64,000 bases of DNA, taken from Anisakis pegreffii (lineage: Eukaryota; Nematoda; Chromadorea; Rhabditida; Anisakidae). This document shows, one piece after another, positions 17,601 to 32,900 of the stretch. The translations under genes and the position numbers were made by a program. The DNA lies in contig JAPYMA010000535.1 in the NCBI GenBank assembly GCA_035041965.1, positions 124,001 to 188,000 on the forward strand. Reading direction: 5' to 3'. The notes beneath the pieces are model-generated. The model did no database searches. It saw only the letters and a program-made list of their open reading frames with translations, and had not been told where the DNA came from. Positions within the stretch are counted from its first letter, which is position 1, and each line of letters starts with the position of its first letter.

Positions 17601-20600
17601 CCGAATACATTGCATGTAAAAATTCATCGAAGTTTTTCTTCAGACACTTCGTTCGAACGTTTACAAATTTCTAACAATAAGAATGCCTTTTCATTTTCAC
17701 AAAAAATCCTTGCCCGTTTACAAATTTCTCATACTCTCATTGAATCATCCTCTCTTCTTTAAATATTAGCAATTTTTCCATTACATATTTACGTTTGGGT
17801 AATGGTGGATGAATACGGGTTCGGGTTTTAGCTCTCGGCTCTTCATGCTTTCGGGCTTATGCATTAGAAATCAATATCTTCGACATACTCGCACGCTCTT
17901 CTCTTCTCACATAGCATTGAGCGTACTTATCTGAAAACATTCACCAACATGAAATATTGGCTGATTTCGTAATCATGACTCAGAAATCTCTGCCCAAACA
18001 CGAGGTTATCCAAGACAGGTAGATTCAATCGCTCAAAATCGCTAGGCTAATTACAACCATTGCAAAAGAGAGACGACAATCGACGAGAAACGGCTAACTG
18101 AATTGAAAAACTCGCTAATTTTAGCCATTCTCTGAAAACGATGTCAACTGATATTTCATTCTAGCTGATTATGGACTAAATTACGAAAATTCTATGTAAT
18201 TGAAATCGATCTAAACGTTCAACAATCCGCTCATGCCAGGCCTATATTTCAGTAGTAGTTTTTATTTCGCAAACAAGAAGCAATTATAGACCGACCGAGT
18301 TTGGGGTGTTTCTCTATCGGAAATCGATGTGAATACAGAATGAATAAAAAGTGTATGTGGCAACCGCGATGAATTTTTGAGTTGTTAGTGCAAACGCGAC
18401 ATGACGATGGCGACAAGACAAATTTCCGATGCATTTTATGAGCTGTTGCTGCTGTTCACAGAGCAGAGCTGAACGCTTACATATTGTGCGTGTGTGTATG
18501 TGTTGTACGTTTTATTTTTCCGTTTGCACTGATATCTTTTTGCTTCATTACGACAAGCTGACTAAAGAACGTCGTCCTCTATGCATATCGTATCAGTTTG
18601 CGTTGGCACAATGACATTATATTGCATCAGAAATTTAAATGGAAAGCAAACGAGGCATTAAGAAATTCCAACAGCAAAAAAATAAACGAACAGTGGCAAC
18701 AACAGAGCATCAGCTGTTGCCTTAAGCTTCCAGTAAATTAACCTCTGAATTGTCTTCATCATCTAATTGGTATAAACTGAACAAAATTTAATAAGTCTCA
18801 ATTATTTCCAGGACAGTTCAATGAAAAAAACTGTGAGGCTATGAAAGGAACAACTAATGACATAACGAAAGTGATTCAACTAAAGAGAGCAGCCGATAAG
18901 ACAGATAGCTGGCAGACCGGAGAATAATACTCTAATGGATAGGCTATCATATTACCTAGTTCAGGCCTTATTTCAAGAATTCTTATCCAACAAATGATAA
19001 TTGACTTGAATGAGCAACACGTTCCTCGTATCCCCCAACAACCAACCAAAATTAATTCAATTCAGTCGGCAACGAATCAATAAATCTAACTGAATACTGT
19101 GCTGAATCTCGGAACATTTCCCCAGCCAGCACTGACTAACAGATGAAATGTTCCTGAAAGAATCTAATCTTCAGCTTCAGCCGTAATAGTCTCCACTAAA
19201 AATTCATTAATCCGCAGGGAGTGAATGTATCAGCACTCCAAAAAGGAACAAAACGACTAAATTCAATTAGGGCAATCGCTGTCTGTATTCGCGCAAAGAG
19301 TTGACTCATAAACTCTCCAAAGCAATAATTATAATACGAACTCAACTCATTGTATGAACCAAATATGAGTGTGCTGAATTCAAGTGAACTGTTAAGGAGA
19401 AGGATTCATTCCATTCTATGAATGAATATATGCAACACAATTTGTATCGATACTTGCTGCTGCTGCTGCTTATCAACTCGATAAGTTACATTTACAACGG
19501 CAGAAACGCAACAATCTCTGAAGACGACTAATGAGCAAAAATTGAACAATGAGAAAAAAACGAGAAAATTCAACAAGTCGTCAGTAAACACACAAACGCA
19601 AACGTCATCATACATCATTTCCATGGAAGCACTTCAAAAAAAGTCCACAAAAAAACCACATCTTTTGCCAGATAGTTGCTTTGAAAGAGGGAATTTTAGC
19701 TTTCAGCCTTCAGAATTAAACAATCATCGTTCAGCAGCAGCAGCATTCATCACTTATCAGCAACTTGGCCAACTGCTGAATCATCTGTTGATGATGCTCA
19801 AATAAAAATTCCATCAGCGCAAAATTCTCACAAACACGCAGCATCAGCAGCATCAAACTTGTGCATTTATTACGACGTTTGCAACGGCAGAAACGAAGCG
19901 ACTCTAAAGAACACATCAAATTGTGTTCGTTCGTTCATGTTGACCGTCTCCAATCAATTATAACTTCTCATCCAAAAGCAATCCTAAATAGCAAGCAGCG
20001 CATTTTCCGCTTAATTCAGTGCATGAATGCTTTCACTGTTACATTGTTTCGCTGCCTTCTAACATGATGCAACGTTCTCACTGCTGATTGACTGATAAAT
20101 TACGAGCTTTTATTCGAGCGCTATCGAAGGATATATGTCAAATTTTAGAATGACTACAAGAAGTGTGTTCGTCCAGCTAGCAGTGCATGCAGCAGCAGCA
20201 AAGTCAAATGTCAGTTTTTTGTTCTTTGCAGATAGCAGACAAACTCAGAAGAATGTGCAAGATTTTCGAGGAGAACCGTGAAATACATATCCAGAGCAAA
20301 TACCAAATTCATATGATAACTGTTCGAATCATACAACTGACATTTGCATGATTTCGGTTGGACTGCGAATGCAAAAGGCTGAAACGACTCATTGAAAATA
20401 ACAACAACAACAGCAATAGCAATAAGAGCATTATGCATAAGGATATAATAAAGAGAGCACAATGAAAATTGCTCTCCGTCAGTGGTATTAATCAAACAAA
20501 TTTGATGGCAAAAGCACAGCAATAAGAGAAAGCCTCCGAAAAGTTTTAACAATAATAACAATAACAATCAAAAGTAAAAGTAATTGTTAAAAATAGAACA

Positions 20601-23600
20601 GAAAGCTGAACAGCTTTACGCCATATACAAACACACACTATTCAATGTCAATACGAACGTTATTAGTTTGCTGGCACGCAAGAATAATCAAAACGTTTTG
20701 CACGAGCGATAGATAGGTACGAGTGACGCATGATGTTTAGTCAAAGCATCATGAGCACTAGTTGTGGCCAGCATATAAGCCTCGTTAGAGCCATGTACAT
20801 TTCTCTGAACAACTCTAACGTCGACAGCCTACACCGAGTGAAGACATTAGCCCTGAGCCTTAATCTTAAAGCTTTCGGCTGATCTAATTCTAAGGCTCTT
20901 TGCCGTCCGCTCAGTTTTGCCTTCTCATGCTTCATACTCAACAACATAATGGTCAACGTATGTGCTCTGCTGCATGTGATATCTCATCCCTCGAGTAATG
21001 TCTTCTATATCAGCGCTCTCAGCTAGGCTAATACATCAGCGCTAGGGATGAAGCTCGCAAGGATCTGTCTTATTCTCATTTGCTTACATGTAGTGCAGTG
21101 AGATTAGTTAATTGCTTGAAATTCGATTCTAAAATGTTCTGAATAATACGTGAACAGCAACGCTGATAGAAGTAACAATAATAACATGTCCAGTTCCCTA
21201 CTGGCAGATAAACTGGGCCATTTTAAGCTTTGTAATAAACAGAGACTACGGTCAACCCAAATAAGCTCGTTCATTCGTCAAAGACTAAAGACTAAAGTCA
21301 AAAAGTGGCGATAGGTTAAAGACACAGATCTAGACTGAGATCAGCGAGACGTTTCCTTGAGCTTGAAGCAATCGAAACTGTTAGTTTCAGCGTTGCTGTT
21401 AGCTATGTGGCAAACGAAAGCATCATAGAACGACGCAATGATGAATTTGGTATTGGAATGCGCTAGGTTGGTGTGCTGAGTGCTGAGTAGAGAAGAGGCC
21501 ATTGGAAAATGGAAATATAGAAATGAATAATCGTCATGGATGGAATATTTATCGATTTCGAGCCGAGTGACAACGATGCTCGATGGATGGATGCATGGGT
21601 GAGCGGCGTTTCTGGAGAGAATGTGATAAAATAGAAGTATGCAATGGGTGTGTACATGTACATTTGTGTGTGTGTGTGTTTTCATAAAAAACTATTGGAA
21701 AATAAGTGAAATTTCAGTATGACAACTATTTGAAAGGATAACTGATACCTTGAAATTTGGCTCTGTGCAATAGCAGCAGTGCTGATTGGCACTATCTCGT
21801 GACTGCACGAAGACAAAAAAGGAAAAGAGAATCACCCTCATAATGAGTCAACTAAACAGCAGCGATAGGATGAAATCGCACACTCAACAAAACCATCAAC
21901 ATTCTATCCATCACAGCAAACAACTCACACGACGTATTCGCCCACTTACGATGAAGATTTCCAAAAATAATTTTCTTCTATAAAATGCCTCAAAACGGAA
22001 ATTTCACTAAGAGTCTCGAAAATTTTTAAAGAAAATACTGATGACGAGAAAAGCTACACTTTCACAATAGAAGTAAATGTGATATCTGATATAAATCAAT
22101 CAAGTAGACCTAAAACAAATAAAATAGTATCCTCTCGACTAGCAATGAGAACAGACTCTAATCTCTTACCCTGTCAAACCTCACAGCACTTTCAGAATGA
22201 GTTCCATTGAAACGTATGATGAGATCACTCATGAAACTGTCATGTTTGCTTGAATGCGCATACAGAATGGAGTTCGCCAAATTGAAATTTTCAAAAAATT
22301 GTATAATGGAGTGTCGTTTTGTGAATTATTAGGTTTGTGAATGAGTGAATGACGATGAAAGAAACGAGGAGCGAGAGGCGAGACTCCGAGAGCGTAGGTG
22401 AACGAACAGCCGAACAGGGAACACACCAAAATCGATTCAGTGATGCATGACAACGTATATTTGCGTTCACAAAATATGCCTTACCTTAGAAATATTACCT
22501 TAAACGCAAAATTTTCATTTTCAGAATTGATGAATACCTTCTATTGGAGCCTGTATCTGCATTCGAGCTATTCAGAGTCTAACCCGTAATACTCAAAAAT
22601 ACTATGAATCTGCTGAGTTCGTTATGTGATTCGGGGCAATATTCAACGTAGGATATCTATACTGATAGAAGGATATTTATATGAAATGGATATGAACAAT
22701 GAGTGAGTATGAATGAGTGAGTATGAAGGTACGACGCTATTGAGTGGGGTGAATATGGATATATGAACAACGAAGGTACTATGACGTGGATATATGTCAG
22801 CAGATTCATGCAGACAAATATCTTGACATATCTCACATATCTTAACAAATACGAACAGTGATATCCTTTTTGAAAGAAATAATTCCATTTTGAAAGAGTG
22901 ATATCCTTTTTGGTGTTTGATGGGTAGGCGCTACAATAGAAATTGCAATTATATTATGGACTGAACGCGATGATGAATGGGTACGTTTGCGATTCAGATG
23001 CATAAACAACTGGCGGCAGAATTTACGGACTACTTTCCAATCCACTTACAATGCAACCGCCTATTTATGGATTTCTTTCCTAGTAGCATATCATCAAAAG
23101 CACAACAGCTATATACATTACTCAAGTGCAATTGTTCGACAGACACTTTTGTATGAGAGAAGAAACATATTCCTATGGGCACTGAGATGAAAATGGCAAT
23201 TCGCGAGTTTACGACAGACAGCATTAATCTTTTAGAAAAATAACCTTCTATTAGACGCCCACACAATCGGATTGGATTCGTTTTGTTTTTGGAGAAGTTT
23301 GTGAGATAAGTGTGTACATTTCATGATTGCCGTCTCAACACGGAACCGAGTGCCGTCTCACAAAAGAACACTCGCATAAAATATTCAGTGCAAAGTCTCA
23401 TTCACTCGAGACTGTGCTCAAGAAATGCGCAGCAGTAAATAAATTCCTATGTGAAAACGATTGAAAACTGCAACAAATTTCACACTCGAACGTGACAATG
23501 AACTGACAGTTACAATGAGACGATTAACAATAGGCGAGCAGCAAAAACTAATGTGGTGATCTTTTTTGTGGTGATTTTGACGACGCACAAAGGGTCAACG

Positions 23601-25712
23601 CGATGATCAACGACAGTTTTAGAAGAACTCACAGAACAAAGCGAATGATAATTTAATGCCAAACACAGATTTATGAATACAAATGCGAATAATTGCACTT
23701 GAATTATACTCTTTTCATGAATGAATAATCATTAATCGCTTCGTTATTTTCCAACCAACAACAAAAAATCTACGTGAATGAATATGGATGATAGCACCGA
23801 AATGAACCATTTCAAAAAATCCTCTCGCGTCCCATTATAGTACAAACCTACAAATTTTCAGAAACGGCAGACATTTCGAGTGTGAAAGGCAGACTTTAAA
23901 GGGCACGATCTACATTTCTTCCAGAGCCGGAATCAATTTCGTAGAATCTTCAATTTCGAAAGTTGTAACATTGCGAGCAATTTAATTCAGGTTCGATTCA
24001 GCAAATCTGGATAAACGTTAGCAGCAAAAGCAGCAGAGTACATTTAGATCTATCTGCATCCGAAACTCACATTTCTATGGATAGCAGCATATGCACACGA
24101 ATATACAAGAACCTTCAATAGACAGAAATTAGGAGCTATCTGACAACTGCAATTACGGAGTGACTGACTATTATGCTTCAGCTGCTCGAGACAGGAAAAC
24201 CTTCCTTCTCGTTAATTAGATTTTGAATTCATATCAGACACTGAAAAACTAGAACAGACTGGCTTCCGTCGAACGTTGCAACATAAAGACTGACTGGAAA
24301 TATGGAGAAGCATACTGGCACGAGAGTGGATAATTTAGCTCTGATATACAACGATATAAGTTGTCCGTAATCAGTTTGATGTTGGAAGCAACAATATTGG
24401 ATTAATATCAAGTTCCCAGATGCCCGAAACTCTCCATTCCCTACTAATTCTTTTCGGGAATAATGGTAATACTTTGCACTTACGATTAGCCGATCGTAAA
24501 CGTAAACAATTCGTGAACATATTTGAAAAGGATAATGGCATTTGCCGAACACAATAAAATAGGGCATAAACGAGGGAGCAAATAGCGAATAACGAAAGCA
24601 GCGGAATAAAATAGCGAATACCGAAAGAAAAACTAGGTAAAGGTGTATTCCGAGAAGTGAATTTATGGAACGACAATTCAGGAATTGCAGTCGAGTTGAA
24701 GATGTATGCAAGCAGAAAAACTTAGAGAATGATGTTTGAGCGGTTCAACAGACATGATCGTATACATAATTCATGTGCTGCATTAATGTTTTATGCAAAT
24801 GAATATTTATGCACATCTCGAGGGGAGTATGTGAATGCACAATGAAAGCACTGCTGGGCATTGTTGGAGAAGAACAAGAAGACGTAGCAACATAAAACAC
24901 CGAAATGCACGCATGAAGTATCTTTCTGTCCATCGTGAAGCATTCAAAACATCATGCTTGAACGAGCCGAGCCGTCTCCTTCAATGGGACTAACCAAGCA
25001 AGCCACTGATAAACAACGCAGGCAGCTTCATCAAAGTGTTCTAAAACCTAGTTATTCCTTTCCATATCACATTTTAAAATAGCTAAGACTTTTTTAGCCA
25101 TTATCGCCGTTCTTGCATAAATGAACCACTGGATATGGGGCAAATAATAGTCTGCTTTAGGCCCGATGATCTCTAGTACTTTATATAGAAGATAAGCATT
25201 CACCTAAGGCAATTACGAAGAACGAAATGAAATGAAATGAAATGTTTGTTCGAAGATGGGCGATAGATCATATTCTCAAGTTAGTTGACAGACAGACACA
25301 AGCATTGCAAATTTTTCAAGCAAAAACAAATCATCAGCGAGAAATAAAGCCAATTTCAAAGCTATCTAGATATAATCTTGCAAACAAGCTCACCAGCCAG
25401 TATAGTCACTTTTGCGTTAGCTTATCCTTTCGTAATCTCAGAAATCTTAAATGCTCTGTGCATCACAAGTGAATATATCCAAATACGACGTATAAATTCT
25501 TTTGCGTATGTTCATAAATACACAAATGCAAACAAGCATATCAAAAGAACTCAACTCGCATACATCAACATCACGATTACATCTTCTCATTTATTTAAAC
25601 AACGCTCGAAAAGTTCTAAGCAAAGTCAGCACGAACCACAGAATCTATCTCATCGAGCAAGTCATATATGGGATCCTTTAAAAATATCCAGTACAGTACA
25701 AATTACTACTTG
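14638..25712. other. Gene desert with simple repeats
   Basis: No protein-coding exon or RNA gene recognised in about 11 kb. Visible structure: three tandem 23-bp units at about 15664-15738; a degenerate repeat of GAGGGAAGGGC at about 15356-15422; CTG/CAG triplet runs near 19457, 19738 and 20190; a (TG)n run at about 21665-21680; and short direct repeats at 22690-22730 and 22860-22915. A somewhat G+C-richer stretch at about 20741-21060 has no clear reading frame and stays unexplained. A Leu-rich minus-strand open frame at 20211-20567 is low-complexity and not supported as a gene. Confidence 0.45.
15664..15738. repeat. 23-bp tandem repeat, three copies
   Basis: Three contiguous identical copies of a 23-bp unit containing CATCGCACAAACAAACTTCT. 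It generates a small spurious Cys-rich reading frame on the minus strand. Confidence 0.9.
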
Positions 25713-25991
25713 TTACTTACACATCGAGCCGATGTTTTGTTCATCGATGTTAGCAATCGGCGCAATGTCTATTTTGTAGAGTTATGATTATTTATTGGAT
25801 TGGTATTTGGCTACGTTTAATTGTGCAAAGTGTTCACGGCAACTAATTAAATACTCGGTTGTGTTCGGTTGGCCTGCTCGCCTAGCCAACGGGGTGGTTA
25901 AAATCAAGGCTAAAACAGTGTGCACGAAAACACGAGCAATGTGGCCAGCAACGTTACAAAAGTTTGATAGCCTGCTTGCCAATCCAGGTAA
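25713..25991. repeat. 280-bp dispersed repeat, copy C
   Basis: Third copy of the family seen at rab-3, in the same plus orientation. It starts TTACTT and ends AGGTAA, with the conserved core GGTTGGCCTGCTCGCCTAGC and the terminal hairpin region degenerated (CCTGCTTGCCAATCCAGG). The left ~40 bp are the most diverged part among the copies. Confidence 0.85.
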
Positions 25992-28900
25992 TCTAGGTAA
26001 CAATACAACAACGGCTAAGACCATACACATACAAAATCAATAACAATCAGCATTCATAACTTCATTCACTATTGTTCTATGGCAGTAGTTTTGTTCACGT
26101 AATAATCAAACGGATGAATATTTTCATGTAAAGATACCCCAAATTTGCAGCTATTCCTCTAAAACGCAATACCGCATCCTAAACACAGAAGCTGTCACAC
26201 AAGCACATAAGTATCTAACTAACCATCTAACTAATGAATATATCAAATATCATCTATGATCAAATTTTTAGATCGAGCGTTGCCTCGCGAAAATTTTCCT
26301 AATCTAATCATAAATACATACACAAATGATCATTGATTATCAAACAGGTACACACGTATATTATAAGGTATTCATTGAAGACTACACATTCTCTGATGAC
26401 AGCACTATTGGGATATGAGTAAAAGTGCAGCTAATGATTATCTGCCTGTTTTGTAAGCTATCTTTCGGTGCTTTTTGACGATGAATATGTAATGATGAAC
26501 GAATGAATAATGCTATTTCTGTATTCGTGAATATATCTCACAAATATCATAACAAGCACGAATTTCCACTTCTGTTCTCAAAAACGCACTGCATGCATTG
26601 TGTTCAATCGCTCGCGTATGGGCATATGTTCAAGCAAACCACAGCTGTGTATGCGCGCTTATCAAATGCGCTAATTTGATCAGTGAATGCTAAGCTGAGA
26701 AATTCGATCAGTGAATCCATCAAACAACTCACTGCAAAGTCATCGATTAAAACTGCTAGCAGCTGAACGAACGCCTGATCAAAAATTGTGGTAGAATCGT
26801 CATTGACCAACCACATCAAATAATCATGATGAACAGTTCAGTGAATTAATGAATATGGTAGATGAATTAATAAGGGCAATCGTACTGAATAAAGGAAATA
26901 TGGATGGGAAGTAAAATGGATAAAGAACATTCAGCCATAGATAAATAGAGTACGTAAGCCATAAATAACATCAGCGCGTTCAAAGCAAAAAGTGAATCTA
27001 TCCGAGATGAAATTACTCAAAGAAAGACATACGATCCATAAACGAGAAGACTGACTGATTCATTTGTATGCAAACGTCCAACAACTGCAAGTATTGCATT
27101 ATCGCTGTAATGCTTTAGATAAGGCTGTGTGGTGTAGTGCACAACATCCAAAATCTTCATTTGGATTGCATGTGAATATATGCGGGGGTATGGATGCATG
27201 GGTGCAGTGTCTTCGTAGCAATAAAGCAAATTGAATAATGCAAATGTATAAATCAGCACACTTAAGTCCATCTATACATATACATTCCATCTTCCTACGC
27301 AAAAACGCTTCAGTGATTGTTTTGCGATTGCAATGCAACTGAATATGTCATCTATCGTCTTAACTACAACTCGATTAGACTGATGAATATAAAAATTTTC
27401 AGTGAAACATAAAGTTTCTTGTGCTCATTTTGTCTGCAATCAGTGAAGATCGATCGTATCATCAACGACGTCGATGCTTTCGTTAGATTCCGTGGCATCA
27501 AAATGATTTTTTGTAACTCCTCAAAACTGAATTTCAGTGCATCGGTTGGACGGTTCAAAGGAGACAGACGAATATGGTCAAGGATAAAAAACTCGATACA
27601 AATTATGTGGAGTAACTTCGCTGATAGTGAGCCAAAGCGTACAAAATCGCTTTGTCAATGAAACGAACATGACGAGAGCGAATCAACGAGAAATGTGAGA
27701 TCGAGTGTGATTTTAACCCTAAATGCTGAGTGCTCATGTGAACAGACGCACGCACTTCTACACATAAACGTAATGTAATAAACGCATCTTCGAAAATATA
27801 CATTTCAAAGTTTATACTCGTGAATATACTCGTGAATACTCGTGAACTCGCGAATACACTCGTGAAATGCAACAATTCAAAGCAGAAATAACCAATGAAG
27901 AAACAACAAATGAAAACTGAAAGTAATAAAAAAAGTAATAAAAAAAGCGTACGACATGAATAAATAAATCAAAATTCGCAACCTACTTCAGCACTCATGT
28001 CAATCGACCACAGTCTTTGTCTCACGTCGTCCTGATAAACAAAGTGATCGTCAGCGAATGTCGGTGTTTTTGGTATCAACGATGCTGGATCGCTCATCAG
28101 TTGATTACGACCGTTTCTTGCGATGCTCATGCGATCAAACGCATTTCAAATCTGAAACACAACATCCACCAATCGATCTCCACTTGAAATTTCAGTGTGA
28201 AAAAATGTTGATACGCATCAAGCTATACATTAAATATCAATCACACATCGATGAGGTATCTAAACAACTCTTTTGGCTAATTGAAAACCAGATCACCCAA
28301 CCTCTAGTTTCAATTTAATCGACTGATGTTCAATCCGAAAACAGAAACTGATTAATGTATAAACAGAAACTGTACAAAAATCAAACGCAATCATGAAGTG
28401 AACGCTATTTTTGAACATAATACTTCATGGATGCTTTTTTCCATGCCTAAAATAAAATAGCACTGAACATGTGAAAAGCAAAGCAACAATGGCGCAGTTA
28501 AACGTGAATAATATTCACAAAGAGAGCATTAAATGCGACTGCAATGCATGCGTCATGTTGAACTGTATGATTCTTATATTGTGCTTTATATATGGTGAAT
28601 TTTTTATTCAACTATACATTCAAAAATCAATTTCATCGCACACACACACAACAAAATTCGATTCCATTTTCAGCCATGTTAAAATATCTATTCAATACAG
28701 TTTTTACTGCAGTTGTTTAAACATCCACTTATGATTACCGAGAGTATAACCAAGCATCAAATGGTCTACGCTTACGACTTCGAACATGCATGGCTTAACG
28801 ATAATTTTTATTCAGCAAAAGCACTGAGCACGTGAAGGGATATGTATACTTCTTGAGGATCTTAAACATGCTTGCACCCCCTGAACTTACCCATCATCCT

Positions 28901-29912
28901 AGGTAATTAACCTCTAGGAAATTTTCTCTAAATTTGACAGAGTATGCTCTCATAGACTTCAGAGAAGGCAGTCAAGACAGAGCTGGAAAATGTGCGGAAA
29001 CCACCAAAATAATTCTCTAAGCTGTGTATTACACTTTCATTGCAGTATTACACCTACAAGAATTTGAATATTCACAAAACTCCTGCAACAAATTAGTGAA
29101 TACACAAAGTGAAAACAAAAATTTTCACCATCTGCTGGTAAACTGCATCCATTTTCCTGTCGATAGCATAAGAGTTAACAAATCTCCCAAATCCGTAAAT
29201 TCACCCACTTCTTGAGCATCTTAAAAATGCTTGCACTTGCAAATTTCCCAACAGCGAGACGACCGCAACTGAATTTTATCAGTGGTGACTGTTTTTTTTT
29301 TCGCATTCAGACTGCATTTATAATCCAAATCGTATGACAGTTCGCATATTCATAATCAGATTACAAAGTATAAATAAGCAAGCACGATGACAAATTCGTT
29401 CGATTTCCTGCCGTTCGTCACAGACGACGTTTTGTTTGTTCTCGGAACAGCTGTGTGCTGCTCGTTGCCGAGAATTAGTCATTGGTACGCCTGCCTATTG
29501 TATTAGTCTCCAATTTCCACACAGAATTGGTTACGTCACTAATTGAGTTCTACTGAACATCAGACCAACATGGAACTGTTGTCTACGATGACAGTTTTTT
29601 GCACATTGCTTTCAAGAGGACAGTCTAATGGAAATCTGATCCGCCTTCACTTTTCTGCTGTGATCTGCTGTGCTGGAAATCGCTCAAATTTTCATGATAA
29701 CGAATATCACAACGATTATGAATGCTGCCTTATTATGAGTGTGTTTTGCAATTTGTATGGTGTAGATGAAAGCGTCACAAATGAATTGATTCTTATTGTC
29801 ATCTCGATGTGAAAGTGTGAAAGCGCAAGATGTGAAAATAACTGATTATGAATGAAGAAGCCAAACTAAAAGAACAAAAGTTTAAAGAAATCTAGAGGAA
29901 GAGTCTGAAGAC
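25992..29912. other. Region without recognised genes
   Basis: Only short, motif-free open frames. A degenerate tandem run of CTCGTGAATA-like units occurs at about 27818-27866. Two related ~30-base segments (core CTTGAGNATCTTAAANATGCTTGCAC) lie at about 28850 and 29210. No convincing exons. Confidence 0.4.
27818..27866. repeat. Degenerate ~10-bp tandem repeat
   Basis: Five irregular copies of a motif like CTCGTGAATA in succession, spacing 8-13 bases. Confidence 0.7.
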
Positions 29913-32900
29913 ATGAATTGGATCACGAAAATATTGAAACGTGACGAGCAAGCAGCAGAAAATGAACAAGCACAACAGCCCGTGCAGGTAGCGCTTGTTA
30001 CCTCATGCAGCAATAATCATCACTTTCGATAATTGAACACAGAACTGAGTTTGCGTTACTAAACAATTGCAAACTTGTGCTTCGCTTAGAAATTCTCGAA
30101 TTATTGCAGAGAGAATAATAAATTCACTGTTGGTTGTTCGTTCTTAAAATGGTCTGTTCAAATCACTTTCCCCTCACTTTTCATGATAAATATAGCATTG
30201 TGTAGCCATCGTATAAGTAATCAGGTAGCGCTATGCAATCGAAAAGATTTGAAAAAGTCGAACTCGTTTCAGGTGCCCCAGGTGCCGGGCGCAGCACCCG
30301 GAACACAACCCGCCTATACGGGTGAACAAATGAAGAAAGCTCTGGCCGCTTACAAAGAACGCAAAAAGGCTCGTCAAAAAGCACGAGAAGAAGAGGCCAG
30401 ATATGTGGAATTTCGAAAAGCTGAAATCCTGGCCAAGTTTCATCCAACCGTTGGAACGCTGCGTACTGCGGATGAGTTAAGTGAATGTTACCAGTGCCTA
30501 CACAACGTCCTCCCGAAATCACATCAGTGAGCTTAGAAGTTTCAATTGATTCAAATTCATACAAAGGTATCAAAACAATTCGCAAGACAATGATAAGGAA
30601 TACAATCAAGAAATGCAGAGACAGTACTTTTCAAGTTTTGAGATCTTCAGATCAAGAGCTCAACAAAGTCTTCAGCTTCAAATCATGAATCAGCATCTTC
30701 AAATCAGCAAGTTTAAGTTATGGCTCAGGCTTTTAGAAGAATTTCAAAGTGGTTCGATTGGCTGTGGGTTCGATTCACACTTGAACTGAGGGTTCCAATT
30801 AGCTTTTTTTTAAATTTTAGGTGTTTCCGAAACGACGACGTGGATCGATGGGGTTCGGTGAACGAAAAGCGCATTATTTGTCGATAAGACCTAAGCCAAT
30901 CTATGCAACCTGGTTGGGTAGACGTCGGAATACGAATGTGATCGAGGCTAAGTGAGTAGTTAGTGAACGCTGCGTTTGTTTCAGACAATGGCTGATAATT
31001 CTCCTCGTTTCGGTATGACTAGTTTTGGTTATGTAAAGAACGGCTCTGACGAGCGGCATTGATCGATAGACAATCCGAAAAAGTTGACTTGACCTGTGAA
31101 AAGTGTTGTGGTTCTGGTCGTCTTCACCCAAAATCAACTGCATATCACTTCATCACTTCACGTCGCCAGTCGATTGCTGCTTGTTTTAGAGCGCCACCAG
31201 TAGCACTTGCGGCCGCTGTGGATATGACCGATCATTCGGCTTTACCAGAAAGCACTAGTACGACAACGGGACAACGAGACACGACCGATTCGAAAGGCAC
31301 AGACGAAAGCTCTGCTTCTGAGTCATCTTCGAAATCCTTCGTAAGAACAATATCCTTAAAGAAATTCTCGTTAAAGAGACAAATCATTCGTATCGCAGGC
31401 ATCGTCGTCTAAAAGTCCAAAAGCAAGTGAGTGGCAAAAGGAGAAAAGCACTGCTCTCGTCACGGGAAAAGCAAAAGATAAAAGTGATAAAAAGCAATTG
31501 TCTGGATATGGCAAGAACGCCGCTAATCCACTCATCAATGGATTACCGTTTTGGGTGCTCTTACCACCGCCGTGAGTGCATTCTAATTTCAATCAATCTG
31601 AGCTCCGAGTGATCAACCTTATCTGCCTGCTCCCTAGGCAATGTATACATGATCAGCAATCAAAATCTAATCGTTCGCTCGACCGTACATAAAAGAGTCT
31701 GATCATAGAACAATACCTTATTCAGTGATGACGATGATATGACCGATGACGATTTACCGGTGGATATGGATATTTTGGAACAAGTCTGTACAGGCAAGAA
31801 AGTGCTCGACCCAAGACCATTCAATAAAACTGTCTTCGATCCGTTCGGACCTGTGTCCAAGATGAAAGCTGTATGTATTCATTCGCCAGCTCTATCCATT
31901 CCATTCCTACTTATAAGTTCCCTCCTGCAAAACTACCCGAAATAAGTCAAGCAGACAAACTAATATATTAATTTTCTTACTACCATGCAAAATTGTTGTC
32001 AATTCGCAGCATGAACAAACAACATTATATCATGCTGAACAACTGAATGTCAGCCACTCAAACACAATCTGAGATTTCGTAAGAGTGCAAGTTTTGAGTA
32101 ATATCATAAAACTGTGCTGTCACTTTATCATCTACTCTCCACTACTAGGAAGTTTGTATCGCTGAGACGTGAACGGAACGGTGCTAGTGAATAGTATTGA
32201 AGGATGATGTGTTGTTCGATCGTGAAACAATAGTATTTTCGAACACTGTCGAATCCGTGATTCGATTACAACCCGAAGGTGATGATCCACCGAAACCGCG
32301 TACACCGCAACCAAGCAAGATTAAATGGGCCAAAACTATCAGTGTCACTTCATTCAACGTCAAAGATCGACGACCCAAAGAGGTAGGTGATGATTGACTG
32401 CTGAGCGCGTTTGTCTCGAATCAATGCAGAATATCGTTATGAACCATACAATAAATACTCCTTTATCCTATACCCATCAATTCAATACATCATCAGATTA
32501 TTAATTCTCAAATGCTATATGCTCATCTATTCATTCTCATCACAAAAACAATTCATTCCCATCACTGATAGCTGCTGGTAACATTCAACTTTTCGCTGAT
32601 CACTTCGGCTTACTGCGCTCGGCTCGAGTTTATCGCTAGTTCATGAATTGGGAGCGAGCTTATCGCGCTAGTTCACTGAATTTCTCTCGCTCATGTCAGC
32701 GATCCTTCTTTTATCGCTTTCATGCGAAACGATTCACTTCCATAGTCTTTCTCAAAAGCATTCACACTGTTTGCTATAACAAAAAAACTTCCCATTTGCA
32801 AAACGAAGTGACTCCATCAAAGTCAGCGTATTCAGTTACTAATGCGAGTGAATATCAAAGTGAAAAGATCAATTGCATTTCAGAAACGAACACCAGTTAT

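Noticed and set aside
20211..20567. 118-codon minus-strand frame with a Leu-rich, signal-peptide-like start
   Set aside because: The hydrophobic start comes from an AT-rich triplet repeat, there is no family motif, and no flanking exons are visible.
30985..31012. 28-nt segment between an acceptor (TTTCAG) and a donor (GTATGA) that encodes a short hydrophobic stretch
   Set aside because: Its phase does not fit exon 4 of the charged-protein gene, whereas exon 3 joins exon 4 directly in phase with good splice sites.
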